This document shows, piece by piece, positions 7,193-17,200 of a stretch of DNA of 38,431 nucleotides (position 1 is the first letter of the stretch; the number at the start of each line of letters is the position of its first letter). The notes below the pieces were generated by a model, which was given only the letters and a program-made list of their open reading frames with translations, ran no database searches and was not told where the DNA came from. The DNA comes from a virus: the IMG/VR virus record IMGVR_UViG_3300025646_000128, positions 1 to 38,431 of that record; one strand, 5' to 3'. Both the position numbers and the translations under genes were made by a program.

Positions 7193-7876
7193 ATGCCAAC
7201 TACAGTATATAAATCAGGAACTGTCACTTTACTTGACGATACTGAACTCTACATTACTCCATTAAAGATTAAATATCTTAGAGAATTTATGGAGGCATTT
7301 AAGTTGGTTCAAGAATCAAAAAATAATGATGAATCAATGACAACCTTAGTGGAATGTGTAAGAATTGCAATGAAGCAATTTCGTCCAGAAATTAAAACAG
7401 CTGAGCAAGTGGAAGACATTGTGGATTTAAATACAATATACGAGATATTAAAATACTGTGCGGGGATTAATTTAAAAAATGATGATGACAATAAAGAGCA
7501 GATTAGTGATCAGGCAAAGAAGAATTCGCCAAGCTGGGACGAGCTAGATATAGTAGCCCTAGAGTCTGAGGTATTTCTTTTGGGCATTTGGAAAGATTAT
7601 GACGAGCTAGAATCATCTCTTTCTATGGAAGAACTCGTTGTTACCCTTAATGCTAAAAGAGATGCTGACTATCAAGACAAAAAGTTTACAGCAGCTATGC
7701 AAGGGGTAGATCTAGATAAGCAGTCTGGTAAAAATAATGAGTGGGAAGAAATGAAAGCAAGAGTATTTAGTAAGGGGCAAGCACAAGACGGTAGCGATAT
7801 TCTAGCCTATCAGGGGGTAAATGCACAAAAGGCAGGGTTCGGCATTGGGATGGGCCTAGGCTACGAAAGACTATAA
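7193..7876 (+). CDS. Tail assembly chaperone, long form (G-T type as one frame)
   Basis: The 227-residue protein has an N-terminal G-type domain (residues 1-95) and a T-type domain (about 110-190). The T-type part shows SWDELDIVALESEVFLLGIW and DYDELESSLSMEELVV followed by LNAKRDADYQDKKF, typical of the downstream half made by frameshifting in other phages. Here both halves are one continuous frame. Such chaperones bind the tape measure and guide tube polymerisation. Residues 1-95 are paralogous to the next gene (roughly 40% identical by eye, for example IECVxIAMKQFxPE). The gene begins without a ribosome site directly behind a promoter. A slippery heptamer lies exactly at the domain border (see 7471-7482). 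The C-terminal 40 residues are Gly/Gln-rich. Confidence 0.8.
   Translation: MPTTVYKSGTVTLLDDTELYITPLKIKYLREFMEAFKLVQESKNNDESMTTLVECVRIAMKQFRPEIKTAEQVEDIVDLNTIYEILKYCAGINLKNDDDNKEQISDQAKKNSPSWDELDIVALESEVFLLGIWKDYDELESSLSMEELVVTLNAKRDADYQDKKFTAAMQGVDLDKQSGKNNEWEEMKARVFSKGQAQDGSDILAYQGVNAQKAGFGIGMGLGYERL
7471..7482 (+). other. Slippery heptamer T TTA AAA with immediate -1 stop
   Basis: T TTA AAA (7471-7477) is in the correct phase of the long chaperone frame (codons 94 and 95 are TTA and AAA). A -1 shift adds one Lys codon and then meets TGA at 7480-7482. The shifted product would be 96 residues, that is the G-domain alone. The site lies exactly at the G/T domain border, where phages usually shift to extend the protein. 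Use of the site is inference. Confidence 0.45.
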
Positions 7877-7892
7877 AAAAATAAGCCTTTTA

Positions 7893-7901
7893 TGCTATAA
7901 T
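7893..7901 (+). promoter_or_regulatory. Extended -10 promoter before short chaperone
   Basis: TGCTATAAT lies 17 bases after the stop of the long chaperone and 37 bases before the next ATG (7939), which has a strong AGGAGG site (7930-7935). No convincing -35 box is seen. The short chaperone thus has its own promoter and a better ribosome site than the long one. Confidence 0.6.
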
Positions 7902-7938
7902 ATACTAACCACGAGCCTATTTATTCACAGGAGGAAAA

Positions 7939-8262
7939 ATGACCGTTAAGGTAAATGAGGGAACTACAATTGCCCTAATTGATGGAACACAGATTGCAGT
8001 AAGGCCACTAAAGATTTCTCTTCTTAGAGATTTTATGAAGAAGTTTGAAGAAATCGCAAAGGTTGCAGATAATAACGATAAGTCAATGGACGTTCTTATT
8101 GAGTGCGTTCAAATTGCAATGAAACAATTTAATCCAGAGCTTGCAGCCGATGCAAAGGCACTGGAGGATAACCTAGACTTGCCAACAGTTTATAAGATTG
8201 TTGAGGAGGCATCAGGACTTCAGCTATCTGAAACGTCTATCGCCAGCAAGCTTGGCAAGTAA
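7939..8262 (+). CDS. Tail assembly chaperone, short form (G type)
   Basis: The 107-residue protein matches the first ~95 residues of the upstream long chaperone along its whole length (shared PLKI, LRDFM/LREFM, ECVxIAMKQFxPE and LDLPTVYKI/VDLNTIYEI segments). It then stops without any T-type domain. It is therefore the G-only partner that other phages make from the same gene when no frameshift occurs. Strong ribosome site AGGAGG, 3 bases before an ATG at the normal spacing, and its own -10 box imply higher synthesis than the long form. The tape measure gene follows 23 bases later. Confidence 0.75.
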   Translation: MTVKVNEGTTIALIDGTQIAVRPLKISLLRDFMKKFEEIAKVADNNDKSMDVLIECVQIAMKQFNPELAADAKALEDNLDLPTVYKIVEEASGLQLSETSIASKLGK

Positions 8263-8285
8263 CTAAAAACTGGAGGTGTTAATGA

Positions 8286-11200
8286 ATGGCTGATGCTGAA
8301 GCCAGAATAGGTATAAATGTCGATGTATCAAATGCATTGGCAGGCCTTCGCCTCCTTCAAAAAGAAATGGCCAATTTCAATTTGGCCATGGCCCAGGGCA
8401 CGGCAGCACAACGTGCCCAGGCCCAAACTATACAAAAAGATTTAATAAATAATATAAATGCTAGCGGAAAATTTGCAGCTAGCATTAAGACTGTTTCTAC
8501 TTCTGCAGAATCTTTTACAAATGCCCTAGAAAAAAATAAACTTTCTATGGGGCAATACTTTAAGTATGCTGCAGGAACTTCTAAAACTTTTTCTAGAGTT
8601 TTTAGTAACGAGTTTAACACCATTGAAAAGGTGGCCCGTGAAAGAGTAAAAACTCTACAAACCCAGTACGTCAAGCTTGGCCGTGATGCAAACGGTGCAA
8701 TGAAAGCAATTGCCATTAGGCCACTTGCTCTTGACATGGATAACCTTGCAACTAAGACAGCAATAGCAGCACAAAAACAGGCCATCCTCAATCAGCTTCT
8801 TAGACAGGGTTCTACAAATCTTCTAAATTTTGGTAAGAATACCCAGTGGGCTGGTCGCCAGCTTATGGTCGGTTTCACCATTCCGCTAACTTTGTTTGGT
8901 GCCCAGGCTGCCAGATCATTTATGCAAATTGAGCAACAGGCAATTAAGTTTAGAAGAGTATACGGTGATACATTTACTGCAACAGCAGAAACCGACAAGA
9001 TGATTGAGCAAGTTAAAGAGCTTGCTTCTGAGTTTGCAAAATATGGTGTTCAAGTTGAAAAGACTATGGAAATGGCTGCTGATGCAGCTGCCATGGGTAA
9101 AATGGGTGCAGACCTACTTGCACAAATTAATGAGTCAACAAAGCTAGCGGTGCTTGGTGGGGTAGAGCAAGAACAAGCTTTGCAAACTACGATAGCACTT
9201 ACGAATGCGTTTGGCATCGAAGCAGATAAACTAGCAAGTAAAATTGATTTTTTGAATGCTGTTGAAAACCAAACTGTTACAGCAATTGAAGATTTGACTA
9301 TTGCAATACCAAAAGCTGGCCCTGTTATTCAAGAGCTGGGGGGTAGCGTAGAAGATCTTGCATTCTTCCTAACAGCAATGAAGGAAGGCGGCATTAACGC
9401 ATCAGAGGGTGCTAACGCACTCAAGTCTGGTCTTGCTAGGATGATTAATCCTACAAGAGAGGCTACAGAATTCCTAGCACAGTTTAATATTAATGTTAAT
9501 AAAATTGTTGAAGGAAATGCAGGAAACATTAAAAATGCAGTTCTTGAGCTTGCCACAGCACTAGATACACTAGACCCACTAAACAAAGCACGAGCCATCG
9601 AAACTCTTTTCGGGCGGTTTCAGTTTGCACGTCTTTCTACACTATTTGATAATGTAATTAAGCAAGGTACTCAGGCAGAAAGAGTTCTTAAGCTTTCTGC
9701 TTCTTCGGCTGCAGAGCTAAGAGTTTTGACCCAACGAGAGCTAAAGCGAGTAGAAGACTCGCCAATGTTTAAGTTTCAAAAAGCAGTTGAAGAGCTTCAG
9801 GTTTCTCTTGCACCACTTGGAGAGGCATTTATCAAAGCAGTTACGCCACTTATTAAGTTTGGAACAGATCTTCTTAATAATTTTAACAAGTTAGATGATG
9901 GCACTAAAAACTTTATAGTGACACTTGGAGGGCTTCTTGGTGTTGTCGGACCAGTAGCATTGATGACCTTTGGTTTGCTAGCTAATGGTGTAGCAAACTT
10001 AATTAAGTTGTTCGTAACAATGGGCGGTATTTTTCAAAAGAGCAAGCTAGGAACAACAGATCTTGCAACATCAACACAGTATTTGACACAAGAGCAGCTA
10101 GAAGCAGATGCAGTAGCTGCATCACTTAATAGTAAGCACATTGCTCTAACAAACACCTTTACTTCTGAGGCATCAGCAATTAACCAACTAGTTATTGCAT
10201 ACAATCGTGCACTTACAGCACAGGGAAGACTAGTTGGGGTAACTCCAGCCAAGGGCCAGGTGCTAAACCCAGCTCTAAAACTTGCTGATGGAATCCAGAG
10301 TGTCCCTGGGCGACGTGGTGCGGGAGATGTCGTACCAGCGATGCTGTCTCCTGGAGAGGCGGTTATTCCAGCTAAGCAATCAAAGAAGTACGCTGGATTT
10401 ATTCAGGGAATCCTGGGCGATAACATTCCAGGATTTAAATTCGGAAAGCTAGGCCTAGCAGCAAAATTTGGAAATCGCTTTAAGGGCACTGTTGTCGAAA
10501 CGATGTTTAGAAGGCTTACTGGTCAAAATCTTGATAGGATAAGATTTAATCAGACATCTTTTGAGAATAGGCTAAAAGAAAATGCCATAAGGAGACCTGG
10601 AAAAGATGTAGCTGTAAGGATGTTCTCTGACGACCTAGTCGGTGCACTTGGCAGGGGCGAAAAAAGATATAGAAATATTTTTGAGGTTGGCGGTAAGTCA
10701 AGAGGAAGTCTTGATGAAGCAACTGGACAAAGGGCTATAGCAGAAAAACAGCTGTTCAAGCTTGATGAATCGGCCAGACCAAGCCTGCGTCCAGCATATG
10801 GATACGTCGTAAAAAGAGACTTGCCACAAATTAAGTATGGCAAAACCTCTATTGCAGACAGGCTGTTTGGTGCAGACAGTACTTTTGGTGGAATGAATCC
10901 AAAATACCTGGCTAGAGATAATGTTGCCCAATCAATGTCTGTAATGAATCAAAAGACCTATCGCTATGGAGATATCGCTATGATTCTTAAGCGTAGGGCA
11001 CTTCGTGGAAGAACCACTATTACTCAGGGTGATAGCATCAATGCTGCTCTGGGCAAATATGCCACACCAGCAAAATTTGGAACTTTAAGTAGGGCAAGAC
11101 TTAAAGCTGCAAAAACAACTGGAAAGGGGCAGAGCGATTTTGTAGAAGCCCAAATCCTTGGAGGGTTTAGCTTTAAGGATATCAAGAGAATTGTCTCAAC

Positions 11201-14200
11201 TGAGCCACAAACGATAATCGGGCTTCAGACAGCATTAAAGGCTGCAGGAATTCGTGGAGTTCGTGTCGGCATGCCTAAGCTGACTATGATGCAAAAAATT
11301 AGAGCAGCCCTTAGGATGGGCCCTGGCTCTCCAACAAAGCTTCCCAGAATGCAATCAGAGGGTCCATATAAAGATAGGTACTTTAACGATCCAACAATTC
11401 TAAGTAGCGGTAGAAAGCTGTGGCTCAACAAGGGCATAGTATCTGTCCCTGGACCACGTGGTGCAGGAGATGTTGTTCCAGCAATGCTATCTCCTGGAGA
11501 AGCGGTTATCCCAACCAAATTTGCAGACAAGTATGCCCCACTTATTAACGGCATGGTATCGGGAAGTATCCCAGGATTTATGGCAGGAAGAGCTGGAGAA
11601 GGCAATAGTAGGATGTGGTTTGATCCTAAGAATACTCTGCAGGCATCACACATGAGAGAAGAAACTAGCCTTTTGTCACAGGCCGAAGCTAGAAGAATGC
11701 TTCGTAGAGAAGTTGACAAAGCAATTAGGATGGGAATTCTTAGCAGGAGTGATATTGACACAAAGGCAATATCTGGCCTGACTGGACAAAATAAGCTATA
11801 TTCACAACAGCTAGCATTAATGCAATCTGGAACTAATCAGGCTACTACAACTAGGGGCGGAGGAGCAGTATCAAAATCAGATTTCGGATCATTTGTTAGA
11901 AACAATCCAGGAATGATGGGTGCTGGAACGGCAGCAAACCTAGAGTTCTTAAAGGGTACGGCTCAAGGCGGTAGATATTCGGCAGTAACTGATAAAACGT
12001 TGACCAAATACCTAAAAGACTTTGACAAGAGCATAACTCAGCAACTAAAGCTTTTGAATAAGAAGACTCTTACTGAAAGAGATCAGTATAGAATTTTTAA
12101 GAAAGCCAGAGTTGATGCTGAAAGACAAATTTCTAACATTAGTCAGAGAAGTGCTATTAAGCTAGTAAATAGATTTGGTGACTTAAGGCTTAGCCCAGGA
12201 ACTCCAGGAAAGCTTGCCCAAGGAGCCTCAGACCAAGGCAGAACTATGAGGCCTAGTCCAGTTAAGAATTATGGAAATGCACAGAAGAGAACGCAAGGAA
12301 TTCGTTCCAGGCTTGCCACCTTGATGGGAAGGCCAGATACATTTTTGTCACAAGCAAACATGATGCTTCCTCAAGCAATGAAAGCCCAAATTCAACCACT
12401 TCTTGGTGCCCTACCTCCTGAAGCTCGTGCAGCAGCCGAAAGAGATTTGATAGCTGCAAAGGGTGATCCCAAAAAGCTTCAAGCGGTAGCCAATAAGATT
12501 ATCAAGGGAGACTATGGAAAGCTTGCTGCCACATCTCAAAAACAAACTTCAGGAAAAGCAGCTGCAACAAAGCCAGCCAAACCTTCAACAAAGGCTACAA
12601 ATAAGCGAGCACCCGCAAGACCTAAGCCAGTATCTAATGTTCTTCTAAGGGAAAATCTTGGAAATGGCGTAACTAGAACTGTATCTCAATCAGAAAATGG
12701 AAGAATTGCTACAACATTCCGTCATAACAATAGGTTTGTTTCTGAGGCCAAGGCCCTAGAGCTGTCTCAGCTTAAGCCTCAAAAAACAAATGGAATAAGA
12801 AAATTAATTTCAGGAAATGGAAATAGGCCATCTCTAGGAACGGCCATGGGCGTTGCTGGCGGTGCTGGAATGACAGCTGGAATGATGATGTCCTTTAGTG
12901 GCGAAGAAGGAATGCAAAGTCTAGGACAAAATGTTCTAATGGGTTCGTTGCTTCTTAGTATGCTGCCAATGCTTAAAAATCCTGCTGTTGCAGTTGTTGC
13001 AGGTCTAGCAGCTGTTGCAGGAAGTATGTGGTATTTAAATAAGAGACTTGAAGATGCTGCCAAGTCTGGGGTAGACGCTGCTAGTGCGATGTCTATGACA
13101 AACAAAAAACTAGAAGAGCTAGCTCAGTTTACAGGCTCTGCAACTGCATCATCAATTTTGGACGAAGAGAGGGCCACTCAGCTTGCTGGTGAGCCAGGTA
13201 AGAAGAGACAGTTTGGACAAGAATTCCTAGGGTCAGAGCTCGGCCAGTCAATGATGGCAGATGTCAAGTCTCAAATTGAGAGCGGAGCTTCCAGCCTTGA
13301 GGTTGGGCAAAATATTGCAAACCAGCTTGCATATGCAGTTCTTCAGGGTGCATTAACAAAGGCCGAAGCTGGTAGCATAGCAGCAGCACTAAGTACTGAA
13401 CTAAAAGACTTTACAATAACTGCTACAGTAAATGGACAACTTAATAGGTTGATGGGACCAAATGGAGAAAACCTGCTTACCGATCCATTAACTATTGCCT
13501 TAAATATTCAGCAAAACTCTGTAGACCAGCAATCTCAGGCATTTGAAAATGCTTTCTCAACAGCTACCGAAAATTCCTTAGACACATTTAGAAATAATGT
13601 CTTGTCTGTATCTGCTGCTAGTGCGGTTGCAATAGCAGGTTCAGCCATAACTGCTGGCCTAATTGCGGGTGGGGTAACTGCACCACTAGCACTGGCCTCT
13701 GCAGCATTAACCGCCATAGCTGCAACGCAAACCCAAACGCTCGTAGATGCTGGACTAGAAGGCTGGCAGCGAGAAGAGAATGCTAAGCTAATGGGAGTAG
13801 CCGTACAGCTTGGTGCAGAACAGTTAGCACAGAACCAGGGAATTCTTGATGCAACTGAACAAAGATATGCTTCTCAAATAGCTGATCTACAAGCTCAAAA
13901 GGAAGCTGCCAAAACAGATGAAGAACGCCTTGCACTAGAGCAACAGATTGCTGATAAGCAAGCTGAAAGAGATGCAGGCCTTGCCCAGATTAAGCAAAAA
14001 AATGCCGATATCTATAATAGCCTAGTTCAGCAAGCTGAGGCCCTAAAAGATGTCGATCCAGAAGGATTTAATAATGCAATTGGACTTGCAATCGATGCTC
14101 AATACGCAAATTCTTCTGATGCACTTAAGGCAGCAGCAGAACTGGCAAAAGAGTCCCTATCTAGCATGGAAGACGGTGAGTTTAAGGTAGGTCTTCAGAT

Positions 14201-17200
14201 TGCCCTAGCTGCTGGAGAGCTAGATCCAGTTACTGTTACTAATCTAGTTAATGCAGCTAAAGACAATGCTGACATTGAAGCAAAATACAAACTTTTAGTA
14301 GATAGCGAGGGAACAGCAGAAGCAAATCAGCTACTGCAGATACTTGCAAAAGCGGGTGTTAAAACTGCAAACTACTCTGTAATTATTGATTACATTATGA
14401 ATAATGGAACAGAGTTTGACAATGATGTCGAAGCTTTGGCACAAATTGCAAACATGGAACAAGAGTACGGTTTAAGGATTGACCTAGATGCTTCTGGATC
14501 CCAAAAGATTATTGATTCAGTATCACAATTTATTGAAGATACAGATGAGATGCCAGAAATGGTAACACTTGATGTTTTAACTAACTATCTTGCCCAATAT
14601 CCAAATATGGATCCAGGAACAGTTCAAACAATTAAGGGCCTAATTGATAACTGGGATGTTCTTTCAAATGGAAATAATGAAGTTAACTACCAAGTCTTGG
14701 TTGACTTTGCAATTGGAAAGGCAGACCCAGCAGCCATTCTGGGATTCTATCTGGCACAAAATCCAGACAAGGCACCAAAGTTTACGGGATCCCTAGATGC
14801 GTTTGAAAGGCAAAAGAGCTCACTACTTGACGATGCTATCGCATGGTTTATGGGTCTGCTAGGAAATAACCCAATTAATACTGACGTAGAGGAAGTGGTT
14901 ACAGGAACTGGAACCAGAAGCACAATTCTAGACTCCATTCTTAATAAGCTAAAGCAGGTTAAAGATGCAGCTATAGATGCAACTAGCGGGCTTGCTGGTT
15001 TAAAGAACCTTCTTGGCGACGGACAAGATCTTCAAGGATTCTCTGGATTTAATCAACAGCTTGTCTTTAAGGGCTACGGCTCTGAATTTATTGACTTTTT
15101 AAATGGTCTAGAAACAGCTGATCGTGAAAAGTTCTTAACAATTACTGAAGACGGACTAATTCGTGTCACCAAAGCTGGAAAAGCACTAAACAGTGCATTT
15201 GCAGAGGCGGCATTGGGAGATTTCCAGTTCTCGCTTACTCAGGGCGTAGCAGACATGAATATGACAATTCGTGCCATGAATACCCTAACTGCTGCAGGAC
15301 TAACAAACGCAGAAGCATATGAAATTGCCACAGATGCTGCCCTTGCATATGCAATTGTAACTAGAACAAATGATGCAGATCTTGACAATCTAATTGATTC
15401 ATTTAGAAGATTTAAAAAGCTAGCAGCTGAAGCAGAAAACATGACCCCAGAAGGATTCCTTTCTAACCTGGGCACAGGTATGGGAAAGATTGATGAATTC
15501 TTTGCTAATCGTAAAAACCTTGTAAACCTAGACTTTGAGCTGGGCATTAATCAAAGTGGATTAAACCCAGACAGCATCAACATGAGTGCAATTCAAGACC
15601 TAATAAACGAGGCAGAGTTTGACATCTTCAATTGGGAATACGAAATAGATGATCTTGAGTATTTGATTGATGGTATTGCTAAGCAAGAAGATGCAATTAA
15701 TGAGGCGTACGATAAACGAGTAGAGGCTTTAGAAAAGGTAAACGAGCTTAATCAGGATGCCATTGCGGGAGAAAAGGCTAAGCTGACTATTGCAGATGCT
15801 TTAAGTCAGGGTGACATTGCAGCAGCAGCTAAGGCAGCTATTGATGAGCGTGAACGTCAGGCAGAACTTCAGTTTGAAAAACAAAAGGCGGCACTTGAGG
15901 CTTCTAGAGAAAGAGCACTTTCTGGAGTCACTGCCACAAATGGCCAAACAAGGGTACAAATTGAAGAAAAGATTCTCGAACTTAGAGACCTAATTGCTCA
16001 AAAGGAAGAAGATGTTTTAGAGAAGCAGGAAAAGCAGCTTCTAGAGGCAGAGCGTGCAAGAGACGTGGCACTAGAAGCAATCGGTGCAGAGGGCTATCTC
16101 GGCAAGACAGAAGATCAGTGGAGGGCAATCGAAGCTGCCACTAGAGATGCTGTAACTCAAACAACAGCCTGGAAAGATGAAATTATAGCAGCCCTAAAGC
16201 TCCTTGGCGGAATGTTTGACGCAGAAGGAAACTTTATAGGATTCGGTTCACTAAAATTCCCAACCTCTGGTGAAATGCTTGGAAACGACGGCAGTGGTGG
16301 AACAACTCCAAGCCCAACTCCTACAAACACAGGCCCTGGTCCATCCGATCCTCCTCGTAATAATGATGACGGCAGTAGTTCCGCTCCAAGAGTTCTTATC
16401 GCTGACACTACCCCTGCAGAGCTTGAAAAGATCAACATTCCAAAGACAAAAGAGGAGCTAAATAAGAATATTCCAAAGGGCAAGGGTATTGCAGAGGCTA
16501 CTGCCGCTGAAGGAAGTGAAGGAATTCCGACACCGACACCTCCTGCCCCTGCAAACAATCTAACCCCTAGACAAAGAGAGCTGCTGAATAGAACGGGCCG
16601 TCCGATATTGATGGATGGCAAAACTTACTATGTTCCGCCAAAGGGCGGTGCCTTTGCTCTAGCAGACGGGGGCAGCATTTCTGGCCCAGGAACTGGCACA
16701 TCTGACTCTATTCCTGCAATGCTTTCTGACGGTGAATATGTAGTCAGGGCATCTAGTGTGGGCAAGCTCGGTGTAGACTTCCTAAACTTTATCAACAAAA
16801 ATGGACATATACCTGGATTTGCCTTCGGTGGCAAGGTAATGCTAGACAAGGGAAATTCATTTGCAAGCAAGCCAACAAGTGTAAGCTCAGCCCTAGCTGC
16901 AGATAAGAAACGGGCATTCTCATTTAAGTCGCCAACTAAGCCTGAGCCAAAACCAGGAGACCCGTCGTTTGCTGCATATCGCCCCACCAGCCCAGGAGAT
17001 GCAATTGGTAAGGGCATGCAGCTTGCAATGGACAACATTCAAAGATTATTCTTTGGTCAGGCATCGCTTAATGCTAAATATGGCATTAGCAGTGACACTT
17101 CTGACACAATAGATTCAATAGCTGCTATAGCACTAAACAGCCTGCCAGCTCCAGCACTAAAGGGAATTACTAACATAAGAAGCCTTGCACCAGCTATAGA

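Noticed and set aside
7858-7888. AGGCT / AGCCTTTT hairpin after the long chaperone
   Set aside because: Only 5 pairs with a ~21-base loop, and a promoter follows at once. Too weak for a terminator call.
8282-8293. ATG 8282 as tape measure start
   Set aside because: It is in another frame and meets TGA after three codons, while ATG 8286 has the right spacing to GGAGGT.
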